DNA of 64,000 nt from Nymphaea colorata. Taxonomy: Eukaryota; Streptophyta; Magnoliopsida; Nymphaeales; Nymphaeaceae. Below the pieces are notes generated by a model, which was given only the letters and a program-made list of their open reading frames with translations, had not been told where the DNA came from and made no database searches. Every line of letters begins with the position of its first letter. The first letter of the stretch is position 1. A program made the position numbers and the translations under genes. Where the stretch lies: positions 17,896,854-17,960,853 of the forward strand of contig NC_045147.1 of the NCBI RefSeq assembly GCF_008831285.2, in the 5' to 3' direction. Below, piece after piece: positions 14,001 through 27,059 of the stretch.

Positions 14001-16211
14001 TATTGGCCAAAAATCGATAAACTGTCAGTTTGTTACTTGTTAGATGGCTGAGGCTGTGGTGATTGCAAAGTATTTGGGAGCAACACTTTTGTTACCAACC
14101 ATCAAGAATAGTGAGAATGAACCTAATGGGTGAGTACAAGATCTGTTGTATCTGAAAGTATTAAACATTCAAATTGTTATTTTCAGTTGTTTCTAAATTG
14201 CAAAAGAGCAACTGTTAGCTATCCTGAGAATGTGTAACTAGACATAGGCTGATTGGACCTCAAGGGATAATTTTCTGCAGAACTTCCCAAAATACATGTC
14301 ATCTGTTTCTTCCAAGCTGACATTTACCTCTTCTATTGACATAGATTGGCCTTAATTTGTTTCAGTTTTCCCTCTTAACAGCACCATGCACTGTGTTATT
14401 ATTCCTTTTATTTGGCTATGAAATCACTGCCAGGATGTGGTGCATGTACTAGGTGTAGGTGCCGATGGACTTACCATTAATTCCCTTTACTAGTGTTTAG
14501 CATTCTGTTTGTTACTTACCCACATGATCATCTTTTGGTGAGATTTTCCTTCTTGATGTGGTGCATTTTAAGCTATTTTTATCATTTCCTGAACCTTAGT
14601 GCTTCAGGTTATTTTGTGGATAACAAACTGAGCAAAAATGCCTTTTCCTTTTTGGAACCCACACCCCAGCTTATGATAATTGTAAATCACAATAGGGTCA
14701 AACCTCAATAATGTGTCATATAAGCGGTTGAGAACTAGTTGTGTAATGGACCTTGTTTGTATTGGGTATAACATCTCTGATTTTCACTTAATTTTCTTCC
14801 TAATTGGGCCTTCAGTTGCACATGTAATATGCAGGCAATTCGACAACATTTACCACACAGGAAACTTCATCAAGAGCCTGCAAGGTGTTGTGCGAGTTGT
14901 TGGTCGTCTTCCTGATGATCTGAGTTCTGTTTCTCCAGCAGTGGTCAATGTTCCTTATGAAGCCACACCAAATTTCATTGAGGAGGACATACGCCCTGCC
15001 TTGAAACGAAGTGCTGTTGTCATTCTTGGGAATTTTTTTGTCAGTAGAAACAAGATGAAGGAAGAACCACTTCCTGAACTTGAGGCATTGAGGTGTCTTG
15101 TTATGTATAAGGCCTTGCAGTTTCAGCCTTCTGTTGCCAGACTGGGAGATCACATTATTAGCCGTTTGAGGGAAGCAGGTGGAAGTGCTGGTCGTCATTT
15201 TGTATGTATTGACCTGTCGACCGATGGCACCATCCCTAAAAATTGCAGCTCTAGCAGAGAAGCGTCTGAACTTCCAAAAAGTAGAAAATGTGTTGACATC
15301 ACTGTCATCGGAACATTGTTGGTGAACTTTGGATTTGAAGATGATACCGCAATATATCTGACACAATCCCGTCATGATCCCAACTTGGAACCCCTAACTA
15401 ACATATTTAAGAATGTGCACACAAAGGTAAGAAAGAGGTTACAAGTTGATTACCTGTAAATATGTACTAATTATGTCCTTCAAATTGAATGCTTGTTTTG
15501 CTGCTTGCTTTGACTCGCTAATGTGTTTGCGAATAACTAAATTTTCTCAAATGCACTGATTCCGCTGGGATATAGTGGCAAGAGTTGATTGTAACCAAAG
15601 CCTGATTAATTTGTCATGGTGAGAGTAAAAGCGATGTCAGTGTTCTAGAAGTTGGGTTTCTTTTACAAGGTTGTTGTAGAATTTTCTAGCATTGTAGCTT
15701 TTAACATACTGACGGCATTTTGCATGAGGTGCCACCATGATGCTTAGTGCTTGCGTAGATTGTAATATGTTACTTATTGCAGTTATGAATATTTGTAAAT
15801 TAACAAGCTTTGTTGCACACAATCGTCACAGTCGTAGACACCACAACCCTGTCTCATTAATCACAAATTTTAAGCTGACCAGACTGAAATACTATTCCTT
15901 TTCTGGTTTCTGAACAGGAGTACAGCATGCCCTTCAATGAAGAGAAACAGGTGCTTTACTCTGGAAGGACGCAGTTCGAGAAGGCATTGGATTACTACAT
16001 ATGTAGTCGAAGTGATCTTTTTGTTCCAACAGTTTCAAACATGTTTTATTCAAATGTAGCTGGAGAAAGAATTCGTTTACAGAATACCCATATGCTCGTT
16101 CCTTCCTTTCAATGCAGATCTACGAACTTTAGTACCTGCACCTCACGGTATGTTACAGAAAAAGATCATTTTGTATATAAATGTATGTGCCCCGTCGATG
16201 ACAAGTCTTAG
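11069..16211 (+). CDS. MSR1: O-fucosyltransferase-like protein, MANNAN SYNTHESIS-RELATED (MSR) type
   Basis: Six exons: 11069-11182, 11354-11480, 13023-13093, 14044-14129, 14835-15426 and 15918-16211. All have GT-AG borders and keep frame, giving 427 residues. The N-terminus is a signal anchor (residues 8-23, hydrophobic), fitting a type II Golgi membrane protein. Family landmarks in order: LWGEPGPFLQPCW (about 63-75), GYIGVVLSNGPQYH (89-102), AKYLGATLLLP (112-122), FDNIYHTGNFIKSL, the AIYLTQSRHDP segment, YYICSRSDLFVP and MFYSNVAGERI, then a Cys-bearing C-terminus (YKCMCPVDDKS). Plant MSR proteins are putative GDP-fucose-type glycosyltransferases tied to glucomannan synthesis in the Golgi; the reaction of this one is inferred. 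Length matches the family. The N-terminal stem and exon 5 are fairly divergent from the plant proteins I know, so assignment to MSR1 rather than MSR2 is uncertain. It converges on the SPL gene at 18878. Confidence 0.88.
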
Positions 16212-16380
16212 AACCGGGTTTTCTTGCAGCCTTTCTATTGAATGAGCTTTCATGTCTTCTCTGCTTCTAGTGGGGTGCCCACTATTACTATTCTGTAGCT
16301 TAAGTGCATACCCTTGAAATACGAGTTTCGGTAACAAGTTAACGAGCAAGATCGCTGGAATGGGTGCCGGCGACGCTTGG

Positions 16381-16643
16381 GTCGGTGAGAGTCTTTGAGA
16401 GTTTGATTCAGCCTCGACGCGCGCATTTTGAACCTGCAACGTTTGCATCACTCGCTCAATGTCTTTCCTCAAATGATTAGAAAATGTTGAACTGGTAGGG
16501 AAGCGTCGACGAGAGTTTTCGAGGGTTTGTTTCAGCCTCGACGCGTGCATTTTGAACCTGCAACGTTTGCAACCCTCGCTCAATGTCTTTCCAGCACCTG
16601 TCTTTCGGCTTCAAATGATAGGAGAATGTTGAACTGGCAGGGG
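16381..16643. repeat. two-copy tandem duplication, period about 123 bp
   Basis: Two units each carry CAGCCTCGACGCG.GCATTT, GAACCTGCAACGTTTGCA, CTCGCTCAATGTCTTTCC and ATGTTGAACTGG.AGGG. The second unit has an extra CAGCACCTGTCTTTCGGC. It lies just past the stop codon of the O-fucosyltransferase-like gene, probably in or beyond its 3' UTR. Confidence 0.85.
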
Positions 16644-17237
16644 AGTGCAATTTTTTTACCAGTGAAAAAATACTGAATTAAAAGAGAAGACATTCTTTTT
16701 TCCCTTTCACCTTATTTTAAATAAGGAAAAGTTGGAGGAGAAGATTCTCTGAATATGTCAAAATCTCTCCTTTTGGGTTTATGACTATTTTGGAAGGGGA
16801 GTGGGATACTGGCCAAGTAAGTGTGGTGCACCTACTGTTTCAAACAGTTCAAGAGAGTAGTGCCTGTAAGAATTGGACTGACGATCGACCTTTCACTACT
16901 TCATCAGTTTGAACAGCTAAGCTGCGCCCCTTAAATGATACCACTGTTGGTGCAATTCACTTTTTCTTCACCAGCAACCAGTTGGGTTGGATATTTCTTA
17001 TTACTCTTACTCCATCAGGTTACTTGTGTCAAACTTTGTCTTATCAATAGAAAACATCAACAAGCAAGATAAGTTGGTGTACCATTACCAGCACACAGAT
17101 CGATGCATGTGTGCTTTTGGTACAACTATGATGCCTCAGGCATCACGATATCAGTTACCAATTTACGGGAATCTGTACTCAACAAGGGTGAGCTTGGGGA
17201 ATATCTGGCCATTTCCAGTGGTGGAGCCACATATAGT

Positions 17238-17256
17238 CTGGTGTGGGCCACACCAG
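17238..17256. repeat. 19-base near-perfect palindrome
   Basis: CTGGTGTGG-G-CCACACCAG: nine-base arms around a single G. It follows the words CAGTGGTGGAGCCAC, and may be the edge of a degraded repeat. No TSD or second end was found. Confidence 0.6.
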
Positions 17257-17928
17257 CTCCTCAATTTTCTTTCATTTTACATTAGGTCTTCTAGTATTTA
17301 CTTTGTTATATATGTAAGTGCCTATCAAAATTTGTGAATCAATGTTCCCCCAGAAAAATTTTCTTCTAACGCATGTACTGTAAAGCATCAGGTGTCATGG
17401 ATTGTCAATCCTTGGGGGAATCTATAGCAAAACAGTTGGTTGGACATTTCTCACATTTTCTAAGGGGCGTTTGAACAGCACAAAAAAGGTTGTTGGAAAA
17501 GAATTCCATGTTGCATGGAGGGTGAAATTTTTCTGGTAAAGCTGAATCCTCCAAGGCTAACTATTTTTGGTGAAATTTTTGTGTTTGAGTTCAGCCACGT
17601 TTGTTTTCAAAGTGAGAAGTTGAAATTTAACTCATCCAATGTACCTTTTTTTTCAAATCATTCGTCCCTTAAACACCTCCAAAAGACAAGGCCAGTGTAC
17701 AAGGTGAGCTGTCTTAAGATTTAGTTGTAACCTCTGCCACAATCCGTATATCAACTTGAATCACACAGCTAGGCATCGGTCCACGATTTTTTCAAACAAT
17801 TTTCCTTCTTTCTAAGTTGGACCCGTCAGACAATCCCAAGAAGACCATGAACAGATGCAAGCAAAAAATGCTATCTACAAGCCAAATTTGGATACAACAG
17901 GAACTGCCAGTAAAAGGCTACTGCATTT

Positions 17929-18130
17929 ACTGGTTGTCATGTTCTATTTCAAACAGAAACTTACCCTGCAATAATTGCCAGCGAAGATGATAATTTGGCA
18001 GGGGCAACTGTACTTACTTGATTTGTTGACGTGTTCTCTTTCAAACAGAAACTTATGCTGCAATAATTACCAGTGAAGATACTAATTTGGCAGGGGCTAC
18101 TATTTACTTGTTGAATTGTTCTATTTCAAA
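17929..18130. repeat. tandem repeat, period about 88 bp, two full copies and a partial third
   Basis: Units begin near 17929, 18019 and 18104. They share GTTCT.TTTCAAACAGAAACTT, CTGCAATAATT.CCAG, GAAGAT, TAATTTGGCAGGGGC and ACTT. Non-coding. Confidence 0.8.
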
Positions 18131-18877
18131 AGTTTATCTAGAAAATACACTTCAGTATTTGCATTACGCCGTAGATGTCACCCGAATTTCTATAATGCTT
18201 CCCCCTTTAGTAGAACTTTCACCTTCCAATGATGGTGATCGCCAGCACGCCACTGTAACATGATTTGACATGAATGGACGGGTGCACGGTCAAAGTTGTG
18301 GACCTTGTTATTGGATGAAGCGGCCTCAATCAGAATGGGCATTTATTTTATTATCGGAAACTGGTCAATCCATGCCCCCTGAAACAGCTTTGGAAAAGAA
18401 AAAAGGTGATGATTACAAGTGAATAACCACAGGAAGAAAAAAAAAAAAGAAAACTAAATGGAAAGGTGTAAACCAAAAGTTTGAGGTTTGAAATCTTCGA
18501 AATTGAAAGTATGATTTTCCTCATTCTCAGAAATATTTTAGTTTGAACTAAAAGGGTTTTAAGCAAATAATACTCATTTAGAAAGCACCTTCGCTGTTGG
18601 GGGAGAACGTCAACTCGATAAACGCTTTCTCCTACCAATATTGTTTTTCGCAGATCACCGTTTAGACATCTATACCAACTGAAAAATCGGTAGCTTATGA
18701 ACGTCATCATCTTTAGGGAATGATCCACCCAGAAAAGGAATGTGGAGGAGAACTTAAAAGATACAGGGATGACATTACACTATCAAATACACGACTGAGC
18801 AATATGCTACAGACACATTGCACACGACCTAGTCAAACCTGTTAATTTACATAAAAGCAAGAAAGTAGTCCAGCCGC

Positions 18878-21800
18878 TCATATAGGTCCATAACCCAACA
18901 GCTCCCACCTAAAAGGCGGGAAGCCCAAGAGGACAGGTGGGCCCTTAAATATCAAGGCAACACACACACAGACTGCAGCAATGGCTACCATCGAGAGCAC
19001 CACTGGCCGGTACACGAGAGATGACCTGGTGTTCCTGTATCTCAATTGTTGAGCGCAAAGTTTACAAGGCTGTTTTCTGTTGCTGTCAATTTGCATTCCT
19101 GAAACTTCATCGTGACGAGGCGTTTGTTTGAAGGACTTATTGGGACCTATCAAACCACTGGCTATGTCAAGAATCAAATGTGCAGATTTACATTTTTCAT
19201 CAACTTTCTGCTGCACCAGCTGATTGTAAGCAGTGTAGCCTCTCACTAATGCGTAATCTTCAGGGGTAAGCCCAGCTTTATCTTTAACACGCTTCCAAGC
19301 CTCAGGGCCCACCTGTATACATGCAAAAAAAGCTATCAATATAGAACTTGGGAATAGATGAAACAAAAGTTGATCTCTCTTCCTTTCCATCTTTACTGCA
19401 GAAAGAAATTACGGGATTTGTAAGTTTCAGCACCTTATCCCAGAAGGTGCAAAAGCAGATTACTGAAGAGCACTAAATGGTGTGCTCGGATCAGCTCACT
19501 GAAACCAGAAAGATAGCATTAAGTTGGGAACTTGCATCACATTTGAAACTGCAGTTCCAGCTTAACCATTTTTCTGTACAACCCAGTGAATCAAGAGATC
19601 CAGCACTAGTTTATTATACAATTTGCTAGAGCAGAGATTTCACTTAATAGCATGTCCATTTTTGTTTCCACAAGAAAGTTGATGATGATGGGGTATGAAG
19701 GTTATGAAGAAAATACCATTCGCGGATCATTGATGAGCGCATCCACTATAGTCTCCGCACCACCTGTACTGGCCGCAATGTGAAGAGGAGTCACATCAGC
19801 AGGCCCAGCAAGGTCAGGTCTAAATAAATAATCATTACTGCCATATTCGTTATGTTGAGCTTCCGTTTTAGATGAAGTCCTGGGTGGAACATATCTTAAC
19901 AAAAGCTCGACCATGGGCCTGCATTTTCTGCTAACGGCAACATGGAGTAGGCATAATTCAGAAACAACAAATTTGGAAGAACTTTGTTCCTCTCCAACCA
20001 CCCTACCATCAAATAAGATGTCCAGAAGTTTCTTAACTACAGCACACCAATCACGATTTATAGAGAACTCCAACAGCCTCTTGAACCGTAAATGTGTGAA
20101 AGAGCATGTACTTGAAATGCTGTGATCCATCTTAAAGATCGCCTGACTCCTCCTAAGAATCCAACCTAGTTCATGCAAAAACTCCAAGGCTTCAGCCTTG
20201 TTCTTCAAATTGTCAGCCTCTTCCTTGTCATTATCAAACTCAGCAACCTCAAATGTGTCCTCCAGCATACATATTTCAGAGCACATATCTTGTTCTGCCA
20301 CAATGAAGGGAAAGAAGCAGCTGCTGAGGCCATCATCTTCAACCTAGATAAACACATGAAAGAAGTAAGCCTACATGATATGTGACGCATCAGACTTAGC
20401 AAGCAAAACCCTTTTATATGGTACCTCAATAAAACCTCTCCCAGATGCATCAGGGAAAGAGCAAGAGAAGCTGAAGTTCTGGATACCCTCACCAGAACTA
20501 CCACACGCATCAGCAGCAGAAAACACAGATTCTTGGGCTAAATAGTTTCCTTCAAATGCGCAAAACCACCTGAAAAAAGAAAATAAGACAGATTTAGGTG
20601 CATACCTATTATTCATCCTTGAACAGTGTCTGTCTCCAGATGTATGCATGTACCCAGAAAGAGAGGCTACCTAGAGGCTGGATGCAACAGATTAAAGCCT
20701 TTTATTCTGAAGGTTGCTTGCTGAGATTTTGTAACAGCAAGAGGGGAGATAGTTACGATCCTTGGACGATTTGAAAAATTGATTGGAAAAGGAGAATCAA
20801 GCACCACTTGACCTAAATGACATACAAGAATAGAACTCAGTCCTGGAATAACAAGTCGCCGAAAACTTCAACAAATTAAAATCTGACACTTGACAACAAA
20901 TATCAAGATACCATTGTTAATAAATGCCATCTGATTTTGCACCCTGGCATATATCCATCCAGATCTCCAAAATAAATCATCAGAAGTATCAAGAAGTTTC
21001 TTCAAATGTACACTCAAACTGTTGCACAGCTGCAAGTCAAACCATAGGATGTTCAAAAGAAAAACAACGGCAAGCAAAGTTCCATATTACAAGCAAACCC
21101 AAATGGTACCTCATCCCACACACACTGCTGCAACCGTATATAAAGAGTCAAAACAATGCAACCAGGCCTTATGTAACTTTCCATGTCTGTAGGGCTATTT
21201 TGTAGCCATTCAAGAATCTGAACACATATTCCAGATAGACAATCATGACTCCAAACATCATGCGGCAAAACCAACTGTTTTCCACAAAAGAAACAACCTT
21301 GAATCATTCACAGCCACAACAGAACAAAACATAAAGTACCTGTCCTCTTAGAGAAAGGGGAAGATCATGTGGTTCTTTATCAAATAGTTTGAGAATGATA
21401 CGATCTGTCCGATTCTGACATGAAAAGAAAATAGAAAGATCATAAGCAGAATACAATGGTACACTAAGAGGCACGTTAACAGTGAAATGTAGACATTGCA
21501 TCATTGCAAGCAATTGTAGATTAAGACACAAATATAATCAACAATTCTATCCTTATGACTATTAACAAAATACTACTCAATCATTTGAAACACTATCTTG
21601 AAAAAATGAAAGGATCTTCTTGAGCACACTCCAAGTAAATAGTGGACATGGATCCAGATTCAGGACAAGATCAAAATTATTAACTGGATAAACAGAAAGA
21701 TAAAAAAAGTACATCAAAGCAAACATTTTGGTGCTTAATACTTAATCATTTCTCCAGAAGGCCTAGTTATGTCTAAGCTGAACAAAAAATTATGAAAGAA

Positions 21801-22280
21801 CAAAGGAAATATCAAAGACCATTTTGACCAACAAGAAAGCATGTCCTATCCATGATCATTTTACAGGTCTCGACCAATTCCCATATGTTGTGTGGCAAGA
21901 TTAAATGGTAAGGAACAGCATCCTAGTCATATCTAAAGTCTAAACCTATCAGGTCATCTATGACCAGGAGTCAGGGAATTTATGACATCTTAGAACACTG
22001 CAAGTTGAAGCCAGCAGGTACAGGAAAAAATTTAGCAGGCCAATAGTGTAATTGGTGATGCATCTCCTAGTGTCAAGTCTGCCGAACATTTGGAGTAAAT
22101 GTGATGTTCACGAGACATCATTTCCAATATTTCACATACTTCAAATTTTGAATAAGCAGAATTTAGTTTGCTATTGAAAAGACAAAAGAGCCTTCACTGC
22201 CAAGAGTATAACAGCTTCATTTTGCTTTTTGTAACAATTTTTCCAACATCTTGCAAAAGTCTGACTTTATAATTCAGTGC

Positions 22281-22326
<46 letters not shown>

Positions 22327-25300
22327 CACTGGGAATGGTTTTGTTTAAAACTTTAAAGCTCCATCACCAGTTGAAATGTTTTCAGAAGCTGGTTTCATGC
22401 TGAATCCACAAGTCTTTTCAGTTCTCTAACAGTAGAATCAAGAATAGCAGACTACTCATCAAATTGACACTGAATTTCCTTTTCTAAATTCAGTCCATCT
22501 TTATGGCAATAATACAAAAAAAAATCTTTATGACAATTTTATTCTTTGAACAAAGGAAATTTTTTTATATCAATTAGATCTGTATTTTTTAATGTTTTAG
22601 AATAGCATGTTCTATAAATCATATTTGTGTAGCAGAGCAGGAAATTTGAGTCAACTTTCTCTATCATCTCAAGCTGCCATTTAACACTTTCAGATAGGAA
22701 AGTAGTTAGATGTGCTTGTTGCAAAAATTTTATGTCATTAATTGCAGGCGGCCAACATCCCAACAGTCGTAACTGTCAAAACTTGTCTTTTCATACCAAG
22801 TTCATGGCAAGAAACTAAAAGTAATACCAAAACAATATGGTCAGAAAAAGGATGGCATTTACATGCTATTACAAAAGATCCACTTAATCACAATCAGAAT
22901 AGGCATCTTTAGTCCTCCAATGAATTCAAGAAAGAAACTCAACCTGGACTGCACAACTGACGATAGGACTAGTATAAGTTGGAAATGCTGGGCAGACCTT
23001 AGACAAATATAGGAGCAAAGACAACCATATAAAAGAGGAATCCAAAAAGAAAAAAGAAAAAGTAAAAACATGCAGAACATGGAAAGCTTACTTGACCCTC
23101 GCCATTAGAACTTGATGGAGACAAAGTAGATGTTGAATCTGAGTGAATGCTTGTTTGAGGTGGGCTTGTCTGGTTTGATTCTTGCACCATCCATGAAGGA
23201 TAGTCAGGTGAACCAGCTCCAAACTTAGGAAAGGGTGGAGAAATATGGCATACAGGACTGACCATATATTCTTCTGATTCATGATACACACTGTTCAAAT
23301 CAAAATCATTTAATTTGACCTTTTCCCCTTTATCTTTCTGCCATGCATCTGCTTGCTCAGTATCACCAGAACCTATCCTGTCAGCAAATACGTTTTGTTG
23401 CATGCCATCTGGCATGACAACTGCAGAAAGGTCTATGCCCCTCACATTGAGATCATGCACGCCATTAGAACAAGCTCCTACTTCATTTAAGTTAATAGGC
23501 AGAGGTGAACCTTGAGCAGTGACATTGGCAGCACTTGTTGGAACTGCAGCAGAGGATTTTTGTGGTGATGTTTCAAGAGGGCCACCACCATTTTGTAGTG
23601 TTTGAGAAGACTGTTTTCCCAACAGACCTTGTATATCACATTTACCAGCAGCGCTTGCTAGGTTGCTTAACAAATGAGACAAAAGATCCTGATCCTTCGC
23701 ATGGTCAGTTGGATTAGCTGTATAACAAGGAAAGTGATATGAGCTTACTAAAGTTTAGTATGCATAACAGATAAATTCTACACAGGCAGGAGGGATTTTG
23801 CATCTGGATTTTCAGAAGTCCAATTCTACAGATTTGTTTGACACAATTTCCACCCTAATCAGCTGTTGAATGTCCGAGTCTGACACAAGTCACCATATTA
23901 GCCTAGGTAGTCAGAAAGCATGCACATGCTTAACAAGAAAGTGCAACTAATAAATATGCAAGTACTTCCACAAATAAAAAATAGGAGCAAGCATGTGTCC
24001 AGCAAAAGAAAAACTAAAGAAAGTGTTCATTATACATGGAAACAAAAAAAAGTTTATAGTTTTCTTTATACAATGGAAAAACCAAAAACAAAAAAAAAAG
24101 TTTACCTTGATAGCATTAGTTGTAGCAAGACAACAAAGTACTCCTGTTATGACAGGTCTTTTATTTCAAATTAATGACCAAACAGTTTCTCACAAGTCAT
24201 AAGACTTGCAACCAACAGGAACATGGTACTTCAAATTTTTAATATTTTAAGCATCTATAGGATTTAAGATAGCATATTTATGAAATTCGCTAACTCTGAA
24301 TGAAGTAACAAAAACCAATCAACTACCCATTCATGCAATAAGTTTATAACTTTGAGAAGCTAAAAGTAAAATATTCATACAAAACCATGCCTTTCTATTT
24401 CTTAAGGATTGCAAATTTGAGCATATTCTTGTCAAATATTCATTCAAGCTATACAAATGTTTTCATTTTTCTGCTTTCTGCAGAAACATGGTTCACTATG
24501 AAATTCCTCTTTGAAGAAAAGAAATGTCAGGGACTCAGGATGATATTTTCCATGATGCCAGCAATTAACAATGGCTCTCGATAGACAAATTGCTAATGGA
24601 TGAAAAAAACTTATCAAATGAAAGGAAATTTGGGCATGTATAAGCAACAGAAATCATAGTGAGAAAGATTTGGACACTTTACAATGTAGATTTGAGAGTA
24701 TTCTCAAGAGACTAATCAAGATGTAGCCTGTGGCACGATCAACATCTAGTGAATTTGCACCAACCACATTTTCAGGATGTGTTTTCCTTCTCCGTATATT
24801 ATGACCTGCCAAACGCCTCCTACAGCTTCTCTTCCCTTCATCAAATTCTTGAAGAACATGAAACCTAAGCATAAGTCATCAAACATATTTAGTAAACTGA
24901 TAATGGAAGCAAAATAGCAGTAATGAAAATTCATCACACAATGTCAATCAAGATGATATACCAACACAAATAATAGACAACTGTCACTGCCACTAGCAGA
25001 AAGGATATCACTCAAATAACAGAAGATTCATATGCAAGTTGGTCTAGAAATGATAAACATTTCAGGAGATACCAACATTTCAAGAAAGATTGAGAAACAG
25101 CCAGAATGACGAAATTTAAATTTGAAGCTCACAAGTGAAAAACTGAAGCTTTTCAATCAAATTTATGGACGTATGTATCACAGCTTCCATATCAAGTGCC
25201 AGGTGGGGAAGAGAGAGAGAAGGGGAGAGGGAGAAGAAGAAGGAGAGAGGGTCCATCCCTCACTGCCTGTTGCATCAAACAGGGAAATAACAAACAATGA

Positions 25301-26720
25301 CCAAATAAATTCTAAAAATGCTAGCAATAATATCCATGGAAGTGTCTACAGTGAACCGAGAAGAAAAAAAAAAAAATCCATGGCCAAAGTCGTTAAGAAG
25401 AAGCTCGTGAAAGAAGGTAATAATATTCTTCATTTCCTATTTAATATCTATTGTGTTATCATTCATGCGAGTATATCCTGTGCCAACTTAGCAGTTCATA
25501 GTTTCACCAAATAAGCTGGGATCCGACAAAACAAGTCTCTTAGAGGACAATAAGAAACTGCTTACTTAGCAGAAGGAATTGAAACGGTAACTACCGATGG
25601 TTGCAAGGCATGATTTAGAACCTTAGATAAAGTGCCACAAAAAGTTAACAAAAGAAACAACGGAAATCATAACTTAATATTAAGTATTCTTAATTAACAA
25701 GTCAATGCCATCACAATTACACTCAGTTCAGGCCAGTAAGAATGTAAATAAAAACACAATAGAAATCATTTCAGATCTGACACAACAACTTGGACTGAAT
25801 CAGTAGCATTTTCAGATTACTGTCACCATTCTAAAAATATCCATGAACCATAACTACAATACCAGCAAACTGTAAGCATTTCAATAGTTACTAGTGCCCC
25901 TACTATAAAGCAGTTAAATCAATGTTGCTTTTAGCAATTCTACCATGAAAAGGGATAAGAAGTTTATGTTCCATTGAACCAAACGAGAGAAGCTAGCGCC
26001 AGAATGTTCACATACATATATGCCACAGGAATACGTCAACAAAACCTGTTTCACGGAGCCCCAATGCAATGTAATAAACATCTGACATACACAGGATATA
26101 AGGTGCTCCTTCCTACAAATGAATTCTAGAGAAACAAAAAGAAACTGGCCAAGTCCGAACCTGCTACACTGCTGACAAAACCTCTGCACAATCCCGCCAA
26201 CGCGCACCATGCTCGCTTTAGCGTGTACCTCACAGACCTTATGGCGACGATGGTAGTCCTTGGCGCTGCTGAGATCGACCCTGCAACCCTCGACCTGACA
26301 TGCTGGCCGTCCCGCCGACGAAGACGTTCCTGTTCCCCCTCCCTGCACCTTCGATCTCTTGCAGTTCCTGCCATCCACCCCGTTCGCCTCGCCCACCGGA
26401 TACACTTGCTCCCCCAGTTTCAAGGCCAGAAATCCACCTCCCTCCACCTCCTGCCCCTCCTCCTGAAACCTTCGCCGCTTCTCCACCTCGCCCTTGCCCT
26501 CATCCGAACCTTCCGAGGATCCCTCGCCGCCCGACACTGGCAAAAACTGCCGACCGGCCGGAACCCCGCTCAAGGGTCTAGCGACGAACAGATCCCCGTC
26601 CCACCGCCAATCGCCCACCTCCCACTCCCGGCTCTGCACCAAACCCTTTCCCTTCACAAGAAACCCCGGCACGCCACCCGCGCAGAACCTGCCGCTCCCG
26701 CCACCGATCTCCGCCTCCAT
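18878..26720 (-). CDS. SPL1: SBP-box transcription factor, SPL1/SPL12 class
   Basis: Ten exons on -: 26161-26720, 24683-24864, 23092-23717, 21340-21414, 21110-21217, 20912-21029, 20671-20812, 20425-20569, 19717-20343 and 18878-19312. Every junction is GT-AG and in phase; the product is 1005 residues. N-terminus: [11 protein letters not shown] motif (about 35-45). SBP DNA-binding domain about 141-216: CQVEGC, CEVH, CQQCSRFH zinc ligands and the basic nuclear signal [17 protein letters not shown], split by intron 1 inside SRF as in other SPL genes. Then SYLxISLL-like ISLLRILSN, the conserved [10 protein letters not shown]...[13 protein letters not shown] region, ankyrin-like repeats in exon 9 ([30 protein letters not shown]), and a C-terminal membrane span (about 965-983) ending WELLGYGPI. 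Long SPLs of this class bind GTAC cores. I saw no miR156 site, as expected for the class. The ATG at 26720 is chosen over 26816 because MEAEIGGG fits family starts. Two copies of its 5' end lie near 47 and 59 kb. Confidence 0.94.
22283..22319. repeat. (AT)n microsatellite in SPL intron 3
   Basis: Uninterrupted AT dinucleotides inside the 1.7 kb intron between the third and fourth coding exons of the SPL gene. Confidence 0.9.
25190..25690. repeat. SPL intron 1 segment shared with the MADS repeat units
   Basis: Inside intron 1, a GA-rich tract (25206-25250) precedes two pieces that recur elsewhere. TTATCATTCATGCGAGTATA through GCTGGGATCCGACAAA (about 25456-25530) recurs at 39002-39081. The piece around TAAAGTGCCACAAAAAGTT (25624-25670) recurs near 43808 and 56312. 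All are in the same + orientation, unlike the copied SPL exon 1 fragments. Confidence 0.75.
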
Positions 26721-27020
26721 CCGGGAACCCGCCGCCAGAACACCCGCCAAAAAAATTCCCCGGAAAATTTCCCTAACCCCTGTCCACAGTGAAACAGCAA
26801 ACCCTACCTCCTCCAAACCCGAAATCCATACAAACTCCCGAAAAAATCAACAAAAAAACCCAGCGCAAACCTCAGAGCAGATCGAATAGGACCAATCGAA
26901 CGGTGTAGCTGGATATTCCTCTCGCCTCCATCAAGAATTGCAGGAAACAAGAGGTGCTGGGAAGCCTCCGATCGACGAGATAGCAACTACTACCCCCTTC
27001 GATTCCCTCCTCTTTCCCCC

Positions 27021-27030
27021 GGATATAAAT
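27021..27030 (-). promoter_or_regulatory. candidate TATA element of the SPL gene
   Basis: Read on -, ATTTATATCC is followed by a GGGGGAAA.AGGAGGGAATCG leader about 300 bases before the start codon. The same string is preserved in the duplicated copy near 59130. I rate it as plausible, not proven. Confidence 0.4.
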
Positions 27031-27059
27031 TCCAACCAACGAAAAACCGAAAAAACAAA

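Larger units (their letters stand above)
16650..18870. other. convergent intergenic region
   Basis: No gene seen between the two convergent stop codons. Open frames at 16987-17337 (+) and 18351-18728 (-) show no domain. Polyadenylation sites of both neighbours should lie here, but I cannot place them. The region includes a 19-base palindrome and a tandem repeat listed separately. Confidence 0.5.

Noticed and set aside
18878..26720. miR156 target site in SPL
   Set aside because: I found no matching site in the coding exons or just after the stop. Long SPLs of this class normally lack it.
26721..26816. Upstream in-frame ATG for the SPL gene (32 extra residues)
   Set aside because: The extension does not look like SPL N-termini, and the frame between the two ATGs is not kept in the copy at 59.4 kb. 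The later ATG gives the usual MEA-type start.
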